Origin: Paraburkholderia dioscoreae | GTDB taxonomy: Bacteria; Pseudomonadota; Gammaproteobacteria; Burkholderiales; Burkholderiaceae | DNA: 64,000 bases | Reading direction: 5' to 3' | Assembly: GCF_902459535.1 (NCBI RefSeq) | Contig: NZ_LR699553.1 | Location: 868,001 to 932,000 of the forward strand | Translations under genes and position numbers: made by a program | Shown: in pieces, positions 52,645-62,400 of the stretch | Numbering within the stretch: position 1 is the stretch's first letter | How the letters are laid out: each line of letters opens with the position of its first letter | Notes under the pieces: generated by a model | Seen by the model: only the letters and a program-made list of their open reading frames with translations | What the model was told of the DNA's origin: nothing | Databases searched by the model: none

Positions 52645-52788
52645 TCGGGGTCAAAGGGGAAGATCAGATTAAATCCTGTTGGGAAATAATCAAAGCGTGA
52701 GAACTGGTTTTTCGCTTCGTACGGTTCGAATAGAGTGCAGGCATCGACGGCCGTTTCCGTGCTGTCTCTCTCTCTTCAAGGACCTGTC

Positions 52789-53205
52789 ATGAACCCGAAC
52801 TGTTCTGCCGAGCTTGCCGCTTTACTCCTTCGCGTCGCTCTAGGCGTGCTCTATCTCGCCCACAGTCTGCAAAAGATTTTCGTCTTCACGCTGCCCGGCA
52901 CGGCGCAGTTCTTCGTCTCGCTCGGCTTGCCGGGCTGGCTCGGCTACGTGACGGCATTCGTCGAACTGTTCGGCGGCATTGCGCTGCTGCTCGGCGTGCA
53001 GGTGCGCTGGGCCGCGCTGGTGCTGCTGCCGTTCATGCTCGGCGCGATGTCGCAGCATCTCCACAACGGCTGGGGTTTCGCGTCGCCGAACGGCGGTTGG
53101 GAATATCCGGCGTTCTGGGCCGTGACGCTGGTGGTGCAGTCGCTGCTCGGCGGCGGGGCGCTGGCGTTCGGCGGGGCGAAGGCGCCGCGGGCGGTGGCCG
53201 CCTGA
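52789..53205 (+). CDS. DoxX family membrane protein
   Basis: A small membrane protein of 138 residues with four hydrophobic segments. The DoxX pattern is seen in R-V-A-L-G-V-L-Y-L-A-H-S-L-Q-K and the G-L-P-G-W-L-G-Y segment. The role is uncertain; relatives are subunits of quinone-linked enzymes or membrane redox proteins. The ATG at 52789 has AAGGA upstream. Confidence 0.88.
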   Translation: MNPNCSAELAALLLRVALGVLYLAHSLQKIFVFTLPGTAQFFVSLGLPGWLGYVTAFVELFGGIALLLGVQVRWAALVLLPFMLGAMSQHLHNGWGFASPNGGWEYPAFWAVTLVVQSLLGGGALAFGGAKAPRAVAA

Positions 53206-53223
53206 GCGGTTGGCTGCTCCCAT

Positions 53224-53259
53224 GAAAAGGCACGCGCCGCAAGGCCGCGTGCCTTTTTT
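53224..53259 (+). terminator. intrinsic terminator after the DoxX gene
   Basis: GGCACGCG and CGCGTGCC form a stem with a nine-base loop, followed by a T-run. The flanking A- and T-runs allow use in both directions. Confidence 0.88.
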
Positions 53260-53283
53260 ATGGTACCGCGTCCCTTTCCCTCG

Positions 53284-53703
53284 TCAATACAACACGATCT
53301 GCGTACACCGGAACAGCGCCATCGTCTTGCCGTTCGGATCGGTGACCGTGGCATCCCACACCTGTGTGCTGCGCCCGAGATGCACGCTCTTTGCGACTGC
53401 ACGGATCGTCCCCTCGGTTGCCGTGCCGAGAAAATTGCTTTTCACCTCGATGGTCGTGAAATTGCGCGCGGTCTCCGGCAGATGCGCGAGGCAGGCGTAG
53501 CCGCAGGCGGTGTCGGCGAGACCGATCACGGTGGCGGCATGCAAAAAGCCGTTCGGCGCGAGCAGTTCCGTGCGCACGGTCAATTCCGCGATCAGCACGC
53601 CCTCTTCCAGCGACACGACATGCACGCCCAGCAGGCCTGGCAGCGAGCCTTTCTGGCGTTCGTGGAGGCGTTCGACGGTGTATTCCGGGCGCAGTTTGCT
53701 CAT
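53284..53703 (-). CDS. PaaI-family hotdog thioesterase
   Basis: A hotdog-fold acyl-CoA thioesterase of 139 residues. The family signature appears as N-G-F-L-H-A-A-T-V-I-G-L-A-D-T-A, with V-K-S-N-F-L-G following. The substrate acyl group is not known. It is separated from the divergent ParA gene by 210 bases. Confidence 0.88.
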   Translation of the reverse strand: MSKLRPEYTVERLHERQKGSLPGLLGVHVVSLEEGVLIAELTVRTELLAPNGFLHAATVIGLADTACGYACLAHLPETARNFTTIEVKSNFLGTATEGTIRAVAKSVHLGRSTQVWDATVTDPNGKTMALFRCTQIVLY

Positions 53704-53913
53704 GAGATTCGGATCCTGGTTGAAGAAATCGGCAGCGCACAGCGGCTAATTAGCCGTTTGGGGGCTTCGGCCAGCGTGCATTTGTCGATATTATCAACGG
53801 CTGGATCGGCAAGTGGATCTGAAACCAATGCGGATCCGGGCACACTTGCGCATGTCAGACCCAATACGCGGCAAACCGGCTGGCGGCAGCCAGCCTTCTT
53901 TCCGGGAGAATTC

Positions 53914-54552
53914 ATGACGGTGATCGTGGTGGCGAATCCGAAGGGCGGCGTGGGCAAAAGCACGCTGTCCACCAATCTGGCCGGCTATTTCGCGGCGGCC
54001 GGCGAGTGGGTCGCGCTGGCGGACCTGGACAAACAGCAGTCCGCGCATGCGTGGCTGTCGCTGCGGCCCGACACGCTGCCGGCCATCGAAACCTGGGAAG
54101 TCAATCTGGACGCGCCGGTCAAACCGCCCAAGGGACTGGAGCATGCTGTCATCGACACACCGGCCGGGCTGCACGGCAATCGCCTGAATATCGCGCTGGA
54201 TCTGGCCGACAAGGTGATCGTGCCGCTCCAGCCGTCCATGTTCGATATTCTCGCCACCCAGGAATTCCTCGAGCGGCTGGCCAAGGAGAAAGCGGTCAGG
54301 AAAGGCGCAATTGAAATCGGCGTGGTCGGCATGCGCGTGGATGCGCGCACGCGCTCGGCGGAGCAACTGCATCGCTTTGTCGAGGGGCTGAAGTTGCCGG
54401 TACTCGGCTTTTTGCGCGATACCCAGAATTACGTGCAACTGGCGGCCCACGGGCTGACCTTGTGGGACGTGGCGAAAAGCCGTGTGGAGAAGGATCTGGA
54501 GCAGTGGCAGCCGATCGTCGAATGGACTAGCGGGGCGGGAAGGAAGGGTTGA
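53914..54552 (+). CDS. ParA-family ATPase (orphan)
   Basis: A partition-type ATPase of 212 residues. It begins V-I-V-V-A-N-P-K-G-G-V-G-K-S-T, the deviant Walker A with the signature Lys, and has the A-V-I-D-T-P-A-G segment. The protein lacks an N-terminal HTH, and no parB or parS site is adjacent, so it may place a cellular structure rather than DNA. GGGAGAA upstream supports the ATG at 53914. Confidence 0.9.
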   Translation: MTVIVVANPKGGVGKSTLSTNLAGYFAAAGEWVALADLDKQQSAHAWLSLRPDTLPAIETWEVNLDAPVKPPKGLEHAVIDTPAGLHGNRLNIALDLADKVIVPLQPSMFDILATQEFLERLAKEKAVRKGAIEIGVVGMRVDARTRSAEQLHRFVEGLKLPVLGFLRDTQNYVQLAAHGLTLWDVAKSRVEKDLEQWQPIVEWTSGAGRKG

Positions 54553-54694
54553 GGCGGCAGGGCCGGCGGCTGTGTGCCGCCCGCCAGGTCGAGTCCCCGC
54601 GCGGTGAATTCCCCAAGGAATTCCTTGGGGGCGCACGCGTGGCGGACATCTGACAAACTGCTAGCGAACTTGCCAGCAAACTACTACTGCGCGT

Positions 54695-55081
54695 TCAGGT
54701 CCAGTTCTGCGTCGGCACGTGATCGCGGCTGCCCTTGATCCTGTTGTTGTCGTCCACGAACACGAGGTCCGGCTTCCAGCCGGCCTTCAGCTCCGCTTCG
54801 TCCACCACTGCGAACGCCGCGATAATCACCAGATCGCCCAGCTGCGCGCGCCGCGCCGCCGATCCGTTCAGCGAGATCATGCCGCTGCCGCGTTCACCCT
54901 TGATCGCGTAGGTCGAGAAACGCTCGCCATTGTTGATGTTCCAGATGTCGATCCGCTCGTTTTCGACGATGTTCGCCGCTTCCAGCAAATCTTCGTCGAT
55001 CGCGCACGAACCTTCGTAGTGCAGTTCGCAATGCGTGACCGCGACGCGGTGAATCTTCGACTTCAGCATGTTGCGTTGCAT
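54695..55081 (-). CDS. panD: aspartate 1-decarboxylase
   Basis: A pyruvoyl enzyme of 128 residues that makes beta-alanine from aspartate for pantothenate synthesis. The self-cleavage site is in H-Y-E-G-S-C-A-I-D, between Gly and Ser, near residue 24. The start at 55081 has CAGGA upstream. It is 50 bases downstream of panC. Confidence 0.95.
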   Translation of the reverse strand: MQRNMLKSKIHRVAVTHCELHYEGSCAIDEDLLEAANIVENERIDIWNINNGERFSTYAIKGERGSGMISLNGSAARRAQLGDLVIIAAFAVVDEAELKAGWKPDLVFVDDNNRIKGSRDHVPTQNWT

Positions 55082-55131
55082 GACCAATCCTGTGTGATTT
55101 CTTTGCGTGTCTACGTCTGCCTAAGACGGCT

Positions 55132-55965
55132 TCAGATTTCGAGGTTATCGATCAGACGGGTGGCGCCGAGCTTGGCGGCGGCCAGCACCACCAGTTCCGC
55201 ATTCGCGTCTTCCGGACCCGGCGGCAGCAGATTCGAGCGCTTGCGCACGGCGATGTAGTCGGGCTGCCAGCCGCGTGTGGCGAGCGCCGCCATCGCCGCC
55301 CGTTCGATTTTCGCGAAGTCGCGCTCGCCGCCAAGCACCGCTTCGCGCACCTGATTCAGTTCGGCGGCCAGCCTCGGCGCCTCGGCGCGCTCGGCGGACT
55401 GCAGATAGCGATTGCGCGAGCTGAGCGCGAGGCCGTCGGCATCCCGCACAGTTTCGGCGGCAATGATGTCGGTGGGCAGCGCGAACTGGTTGCACATGCG
55501 GCGCACGATCATCAACTGCTGGTAATCCTTTTTGCCGAACACGGCAACGCGCGGCTGCACGCACGACATCAGCTTCATCACTACCGTGCACACGCCCTGG
55601 AAGAAGCCCGGCCGGAATTCGCCTTCGAGGATATCGCCCAGATCGTGCGGCGGATGCACGCGGTACTCCTGCGGCTCCGGATAGAGGTCTTTTTCCGTCG
55701 GTGCGAACAACACGTAGACGTTTTCCTTCTGCAGCTTCTCGATGTCCGCTTCCATCGTGCGCGGGTATTTGTCGAAGTCTTCGTTCGGACCGAACTGCAG
55801 CCGGTTGACGAAGATGCTGGCCACCACCGGGTCGCCGTGCTGACGCGCGAGACGCATCAGCGACAGATGGCCCTCGTGCAGATTGCCCATTGTCGGCACA
55901 AACGCGGTGCGATTCTGGCCGCGCAACTGGTCGCGCAATTCATGGATCGAGCTGATGACTTTCAT
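55132..55965 (-). CDS. panC: pantothenate synthetase
   Basis: An enzyme of 277 residues that condenses pantoate and beta-alanine using ATP. Motifs: F-V-P-T-M-G-N-L-H-E-G-H near residue 23, F-G-K-K-D-Y-Q-Q-L, and D-G-L-A-L-S-S-R-N. It is followed by panD, making the usual pair. Confidence 0.95.
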   Translation of the reverse strand: MKVISSIHELRDQLRGQNRTAFVPTMGNLHEGHLSLMRLARQHGDPVVASIFVNRLQFGPNEDFDKYPRTMEADIEKLQKENVYVLFAPTEKDLYPEPQEYRVHPPHDLGDILEGEFRPGFFQGVCTVVMKLMSCVQPRVAVFGKKDYQQLMIVRRMCNQFALPTDIIAAETVRDADGLALSSRNRYLQSAERAEAPRLAAELNQVREAVLGGERDFAKIERAAMAALATRGWQPDYIAVRKRSNLLPPGPEDANAELVVLAAAKLGATRLIDNLEI

Positions 55966-56152
55966 GATCGGACAGGGATTTCCTCGCGCGGCGCGAGACT
56001 GGGTGGACGCAAAACCCTAAGGAATCGCGCGGGCCGCCGCCTCACTGGTAATGACAGGTTCGGAGCGCGGGATTGTAGTGGATTTGGACGGCTGCCGCAC
56101 CGAAAAGAGGCACCTTCTCCCGGCGAACGGAATCGAGCCCCGTTTGAGGGTG

Positions 56153-57028
56153 TCAGGCGGGCAAATAGGCGAGGCGCACATAGATCGGCGCGAACGGTTC
56201 CGCCTGGGTGATTTCAACGAGCGATTCGCGGCACAGCTCAAGCACGGCGATGAAATTCACCACGACCACCGGCACGCCTTTGCTCGTGTCGAACAGGTCG
56301 GAGAATTCGATGAAGCGCGCGTTTTGCAGCTGCCGCAGGATCGAGCTCATATGCTCGCGCACCGAAAGCTCCTCGCGCGAGATTCTGTGATGCTGGACCA
56401 GCTTGGCGCGCTTGATCACGTCGGCCCACGCGGCGCGCAGGTCTTCGCTGTTCACGTCGGGAAAACGCGGCGTGATGCTTTGCTCGATGTAGACCTCGGC
56501 GCGCAGGAAGTCGCGCCCGAGTTGCGGCAACTGGTCGATGCGCTGCGCGGCGAGCTTCATCTGCTCGTATTCGAGCAGGCGCCGCACCAGTTCCGCGCGC
56601 GGATCTTCGGCTTCCTCGCCGCTGTCCGCCTTCTTGACTGGCAGCAGCATGCGCGATTTGATTTCGATCAGCATCGCGGCCATGAGCAGATACTCGGACG
56701 CGAGTTCGAGATTGGTCTGGCGCAACTGGTCGACGTAGCCGAGGTACTGCACCGTGACGTCCGCCATCGGAATGTCGAGCACGTTGAAGTTCTGCTTGCG
56801 GATCAGATACAGCAGCAGATCCAGCGGGCCTTCGAACGTTTCGAGAAACACCTCGAGCGCGTCCGGCGGGATGTACAGATCCGTCGGCATCTTGAAGAGC
56901 GGCTCGCCGTACAGGCGTGCAAAAGCGATGCCGTCGACGGTGTCGGGTGTCGAATCGGTGGCGGGCGCGGCCAGCGCGGCGTCGGCGGGGGCCGGCGGAG
57001 CGCCGTGTGCCTCGTCGGCGTGACTCAC
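56153..57028 (-). CDS. scpA: segregation and condensation protein A
   Basis: A kleisin of 291 residues that bridges SMC heads in the chromosome condensation complex. Conserved: F-E-G-P-L-D-L-L-L-Y-L-I-R-K-Q-N and L-A-S-E-Y-L-L-M-A-A-M-L-I-E-I-K-S-R. The first 30 residues are Ala/Pro/Asp-rich and variable, so a later start is possible. No scpB or smc gene is in the window. Confidence 0.92.
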   Translation of the reverse strand: MSHADEAHGAPPAPADAALAAPATDSTPDTVDGIAFARLYGEPLFKMPTDLYIPPDALEVFLETFEGPLDLLLYLIRKQNFNVLDIPMADVTVQYLGYVDQLRQTNLELASEYLLMAAMLIEIKSRMLLPVKKADSGEEAEDPRAELVRRLLEYEQMKLAAQRIDQLPQLGRDFLRAEVYIEQSITPRFPDVNSEDLRAAWADVIKRAKLVQHHRISREELSVREHMSSILRQLQNARFIEFSDLFDTSKGVPVVVVNFIAVLELCRESLVEITQAEPFAPIYVRLAYLPA

Positions 57029-57032
57029 GCGC

Positions 57033-57218
57033 TTAGAAGTTTTGATAGTACGAGTAAGGCGTCTGTTCCACGCGCGAGGCTTTCTGCTCGGCGCGTTCTT
57101 CGAGATCGATCGGCTGTTTGTCCCACAGCAGCGCGCGGCCGCGGCGCTGCTCGGCTTCCAGGTTGGGCTTCTGTTGCTTGAGCTGGTTCAGGAACTGGGT
57201 GATGTCCGATTGATACAT
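57033..57218 (-). CDS. DUF3460 family protein, 61 aa
   Basis: A small soluble protein beginning M-Y-Q-S-D-I-T-Q-F-L-N-Q-L-K with a central R-R-G-R-A-L-L-W-D-K motif. It matches the DUF3460 family, which precedes scpA in Burkholderiales; the function is unknown. It ends four bases before scpA starts, implying one transcript. Confidence 0.82.
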   Translation of the reverse strand: MYQSDITQFLNQLKQQKPNLEAEQRRGRALLWDKQPIDLEERAEQKASRVEQTPYSYYQNF

Positions 57219-57630
57219 GGCTCGACGTCCGTGGTATAGGAATTGGCGGCCGCCCGGCGGTCATTCGCCGGACACCGCTGCTATTCCGCAATTTTACCGC
57301 ATGCGCGGCGCGCGGGCGAAAAACGGCGGCAGCGCCAGGTGGCCGGCGCACGAAAATACCCGGAACCCGCGCGGCGCGGTGTGCGTCAAAGGCGGGCGCG
57401 TCGCCAACCAGGCGGCGTGCATCCGTTGTATTCCCTGGGTTCGGTGCGGGCGTCAGGGTCTTCGCTGGCGTGTTGCGCCGCGCGCGAATCTGGCGGCGAG
57501 GCCCGCCCGCACGCGGCGCACCCCTTTTTAGAGATCTCGCGGCATCATGCCGATGTGGTCAAATAGCGAGCTTCGGCCGCCGCGGCGCGCCTGAGCGACG
57601 GAATTCATCAACCACGGCCGGAGGTCCTGT
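57219..57630. other. GC-rich intergenic region before tamA
   Basis: About 410 bases between divergent genes. Several short ORFs cross it but none is recognised. The right end has GGAGG at 57620, placed for the TTG start of the tamA gene. Both promoters must lie here; none is assigned. Confidence 0.45.
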
Positions 57631-59466
57631 TTGGCGGGGTGTGCGATCGACAAGCCGCGGCTGCGGCGCGGCAAGGCCGGTTTCCGGCGTGGGCCTCGCA
57701 CGCCCATGCGGCACTGGCTGCGCGCGTGGCTGGCATTCGGTCTCGTCATGTTGACGCTGGCGGCCGGCCACGCTCACGCCGCGAAAGCGGCCGCCAGCTA
57801 CAAGGTCGATATCGAAGCCACGCCGCGCTCGCTGCGCAAGCTGCTCGAAGCGCATCTGGATATTGCGCGTTTCGCCAAACGCCCCGACATCAGCGACGAC
57901 CAGTTCGAGTTTCTGATCACCGCCACGCCTCAACAGGTGCGCGATCTGGCTTCCACGCAGGGTTATTTCACGCCGGTCGTGCGTACCGACGTGCGCACCG
58001 TCGACGATACGAAGCGCGTCACCGTGAGCGTCGATCCCGGGCCGCAAACGCTGATCTCGTCGATTTCGCTGTCGTTCCGCGGGCCGGTGCTCACCGAAGA
58101 CCCGGCGCAGGAGAACGCCGCGCGCTTCGCGTTTTCGCTGCACGAAGGCGACCCGTTTTCGCAGGGCGGCTGGGACGATGCAAAAAACGCGTCGCTCAAG
58201 GCCTTGCAGGCGCGCCGGTATCTGGGCGCGAAGATTTACCATTCCGAGGCACGCGTCGATCCGCGCACACACGAGGCGAAACTGTCGGTCACGTACGAAA
58301 GCGGGCCGACTTTCACGATGGGCAAGTTGGACGTCTCCGGCACGCGGCGCTACCCGGAACAGATCGTCGACAACGTGAACCCGATTTCGGTGGGCGATAT
58401 CTACGACGTGCAGCGCGTCGCCGAATTGCAGCGGCAACTGCAAAACACGCCGTACTACGCGAGCGTCGCAATCGACGTGGATAGCGACCCCGCCAAACCG
58501 GTCGAGACGCCGATGCACGTGAAGGTGTCGGAATATCCGTACAACAGCATTCGCGGCGGCGTGGGTTATTCCACGGACAACGGTCCGCTGGTTCAGGGCT
58601 CCTATTCGTACCTCGACACTTTCGGCAAAGCCTGGCCGTTCACCGTCGAGGGCCGCGTCGACCAGATCCAGCAGTACGGGCAAATCGAACTCTCGATGCC
58701 GCCGGGGCGGCGCGCGTGGACCAATAGCATGCTGGCTTCCTACACCACGACCGACGTTTCCGACACGCGCATCTACAGTATCCGTGGCGGCGTGCAGCGG
58801 GCCCGGACCTCGCAGTTCATCGACTACAACTACGCGCTCCTGTTCTATCAGGACCGGCTCGACCAGAACGCGGCCGCGCCGACCACGAGCCGCGCGCTGG
58901 TGCCGTCCTGGTCATGGACCCGGCGCAACACCGACGACCCGCTGTTCCCGCGCAAGGGCAACCTGATTCACGTCGAGGCGGGCTTCGCGGTCAAAGGGGT
59001 GCTCACCGACCAGACCTTCATTCGCGGTTATGCGCGCGGCCAGCAGTACCTGCCGATCGGCAAGGAAGACCTCGTGCTGATTCGCGCCGAACTGGGCGGT
59101 GTGTTCACGAGCGGCCCTTCGAGCGGCATTCCGGCTTCGCTGCTGTTTCGCGCGGGCGGCTCGAATTCGGTGCGCGGCTATGGCTATCAGAGCATCGGTA
59201 ACAACGTCGACGGTTCGGTGCTGCCCACCAAGTACCTCGTCACGGCGGCGGCCGAATACCAGCATTGGTTCAACCACGACTGGGGCGCTGCTGCGTTTTT
59301 CGATGTCGGCACCGCCACGGATACCTGGGGCGAAAAAGTCTTTTATCCAGGCGTCGGTGTCGGGGCACGCTGGCGCAGCCCGGTCGGCCCGGTCAACGTC
59401 GATGTCGCCTACGGGATCCGCAACCGCAGCGTGCGGCCGTATCTGACGCTGGGCATCGCCTTCTGA
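57631..59466 (+). CDS. tamA: BamA/TamA-family outer membrane assembly protein
   Basis: An outer-membrane protein of 611 residues with a signal peptide (ends G-H-A-H-A), POTRA-like domains in roughly the first half and a C-terminal Omp85 barrel. The barrel shows G-G-S-N-S-V-R-G-Y near the end and a terminal aromatic residue (L-G-I-A-F). The TTG at 57631 has a strong GGAGG site; an ATG at 57706 gives a shorter signal peptide but has no ribosome site. It pairs with the downstream TamB gene in the translocation and assembly module. Confidence 0.92.
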   Translation: MAGCAIDKPRLRRGKAGFRRGPRTPMRHWLRAWLAFGLVMLTLAAGHAHAAKAAASYKVDIEATPRSLRKLLEAHLDIARFAKRPDISDDQFEFLITATPQQVRDLASTQGYFTPVVRTDVRTVDDTKRVTVSVDPGPQTLISSISLSFRGPVLTEDPAQENAARFAFSLHEGDPFSQGGWDDAKNASLKALQARRYLGAKIYHSEARVDPRTHEAKLSVTYESGPTFTMGKLDVSGTRRYPEQIVDNVNPISVGDIYDVQRVAELQRQLQNTPYYASVAIDVDSDPAKPVETPMHVKVSEYPYNSIRGGVGYSTDNGPLVQGSYSYLDTFGKAWPFTVEGRVDQIQQYGQIELSMPPGRRAWTNSMLASYTTTDVSDTRIYSIRGGVQRARTSQFIDYNYALLFYQDRLDQNAAAPTTSRALVPSWSWTRRNTDDPLFPRKGNLIHVEAGFAVKGVLTDQTFIRGYARGQQYLPIGKEDLVLIRAELGGVFTSGPSSGIPASLLFRAGGSNSVRGYGYQSIGNNVDGSVLPTKYLVTAAAEYQHWFNHDWGAAAFFDVGTATDTWGEKVFYPGVGVGARWRSPVGPVNVDVAYGIRNRSVRPYLTLGIAF

Positions 59467-59494
59467 TGGAAACCTGCTTCCCCATGATCCACGC

Positions 59495-62400
59495 ATGACC
59501 ACGGACGTTTCCGCCCAACCTCCCGCCCAGCCGCCGGGTGCTCATCCGCCAGGAGAGCCGCCAAGGCAGCCGCCGGGACAGCAGCCGCCACCCGAAGGGC
59601 CTGCGCCCAGGCGCCGGCTCGGCCGGTTGCTGCTGAAATCGCTCGCGTGGACGGTGGCCGTGGTCGTGTTGTTGCTCGCGTTGGCGGCGGGTTTGCTATA
59701 CGGCGCGCTGACCACGGAGCGCGGCACCGCCTATGCGTGGCAAGCGGCGGTGAAGCTGTTGGGCGGTAAGCTGAGCGGCACGCTTGAAAGCGGCGCACTC
59801 GCCAACGGCCTGCAATTGCGGCAAGTGCGCTGGCGCAGCCTCGACGGCAGCGGCACCGATATCCAGATCGATCGCGTGGCGGGCCGCTGGGCGCTCGCGC
59901 GCCAACCGTGGCGCTTCACGGTCGACTATCTGCATGTCGGCACGGTGGACGCGCGCATCGGCGCTTCGTCGTCGAGCAGCGGGCCGATGAAGCTGCCGCA
60001 AGACCTGCGCTTGCCCATCCAGCTCGACATTCGCGACGTCCAGGTCGACAAACTGTTGCTGCATCAGGGCGCGTCGACGACCGAATTCTCGCGCTTCGTC
60101 TTTCATGGACGCAGCGACGGTCGCCATCACGAGGCCGCGATCGAGCGGCTCGACACGCCGTTCGGCGCGGTGACGGCGGCCGCGAAACTCGACGGCGTGC
60201 GGCCGTTTCCGCTGAGCGGGGACATCGGCTATTCGGGCAAGGTCAACAACGAGGCAGTGCAGGTGGGCGGGCATCTGAGCGGCTCGTTAGAGAATCTGAT
60301 CGCCGAGCTCGACGCGAGCGGCATGAAACTCGCGGGTCACGCCAGGGTCGAGGCCGAGCCGTTCGGCGACGTGCCGCTACAGCGCGCCACGCTGACCTTC
60401 GATCACATCAACCCGCAGGCGTTTTCGCCGGGTGCGCCGCAGGCCGATCTCGCCGTGCGGGCAGAGTTGCAGCCGGTCGGGCAGGGGGCGGCGGAGGCGG
60501 CCGTGTCGGGGGCGAGTGGGGCGAGTGGGGCCAGCGCGGCGCAGCGCGCCATTGCCGCAAGCGGCGAACACAGCGCTCAGCCCCGCGCGTCAGGCAAAAG
60601 CACCGCCGGATTCGCGGTCGCCGGCCACGTTTCGATCGTCAACGCCAAGCCCGGCGCGATCGACCAGAACCTGCTGCCGCTGATCGATGCCAACGCCGAC
60701 GTGCGGCTCGACGCCCAGACGCAGCGCATCTCGAACCTGAACGTGCGCCTCGTGAAGAGCGCCACGCTCACCGGCGGCGGCGCGCTGAGCGGCAAGCACG
60801 GGCAGTTCGATCTGCAGGTCGCCGGGCTCGACCTGAATGCATTGCAGGCAACGGTGCGGCCTACGCAGCTTTCCGGTCCAATCAGTGTTCGTCTGAACGA
60901 CGACGTGCAGAGTGTCACGCTCGATCTCGCGGACCCAAAAGCGGCGCTGCGCGCCCAAGGCAAGATTACCTTCGATCCCGCGCGGATGAGCTTCAACGAC
61001 GTGCGCATCACGTCGGGCAAAGGCCGCATCGATCTCTCCGGCGCGCTCAAGCACGACGCGAATTCCACCTACAACCTGAAAGCGCAACTGACCGATTTCG
61101 ATCCGTTGACGCTGACTTCGCAGATGCCGTCGCGCACGCCGGTGGCCGGCCCGGCACCGGCGGCGAGCAGTGCCGGAAAGAGCGGAACCGCGCAGGCCAC
61201 GGCGCAAGCCGGCAGCACGGCTGGCGCAAAGAGCGCGGCGCCCGCCGACAAAGCCGCCGCCGCCGTGAAAAACACCGCGAAGGCAGCGGTCAGAACCGAA
61301 GTGGCCCAGCGCAAAACGCCGGCGCCGAAACGCGGCGCGCCGCCTGCCCGCAAGATCGAGGCGCGCGTGAACGGCACGCTCAGCGCGGCCGGCATGCTCG
61401 GCCCGGTCTTCACGACCAAGGCCGACTTCAAGCTCGGTCCGAGCGTGTACGACGGCCTGCCGCTGACCGGTAGCGGCACCGTCCAACTGGCGGGCTCGCG
61501 AATCCTGCCGAGCCGCGCGAACCTCTCGGTGGCGGGCAACCAGGTGGATGTGCAAGGCAGCTTCGGCGCGCGTGGCGACCGGCTGAAGTTTCGCGTCGAT
61601 GCGCCGGAACTGGAGCGCCTCGGCTTCGGTCTGGCGGGGCTCGTCGCTGCCGATGGCGACATCACCGGCTCGTTCGCGCATCCGAATGTGGTGCTGAACT
61701 ACAAGGCGGACAGCGTGGTGTTCAGCAGCAACCGCATCGGTCATGCGGAAGGCCACGCGGAACTGCGCGACGGCGCGAACGGCGCGCTCGTCTTTACCAC
61801 CGACGCACGCAATGTCAGCGCGGGCGGCGTCGATCTGAGCACGCTCACGGCGCGCTTGTCCGGCACGCGCGCCAATCACACGCTCGAGGCGGCGGCCACC
61901 GGCAAGCTGCAGGACCGTCCGCTCGATCTCACGCTCGCCGCCAACGGCAAGCTGACCGAAGCGCGCGAAGGCACGCGCTGGGACGGCACGGTCACCCGCT
62001 TGCAGAATCGCGGCACGCCGTCGTTCAATCTGGAGTCGCCGCTCGCCGTCAGCGCCGGGCCGCAGCACCTGACGCTCGGCGCGACGAGGCTCACGCTCGA
62101 AGGCGCGGTGCTGAGCCTGAAAACGTTCGCCTTCGACCACGGCAAGATTCAGTCGGCGGGCAGCCTGACTGACATTTCGGCCGTGCGCCTTCAGGATCTG
62201 CGGCGCCAGATCACCGGCGAGCCGCCGATCGTCAAAACCGACCTGGTGTTCGACGGCGACTGGGACTTCACGCTCGGCAGCACGGCGAGCGGCCACATCC
62301 AGCTGAAGCGCCGTAGCGGCGACGTTACGGTCGAGATCGGCCGGGGCCTCGCTTCCCTGGGCATTTCGGATATCAGCGCGCGCGCTGAGTTCAGCGGCGG

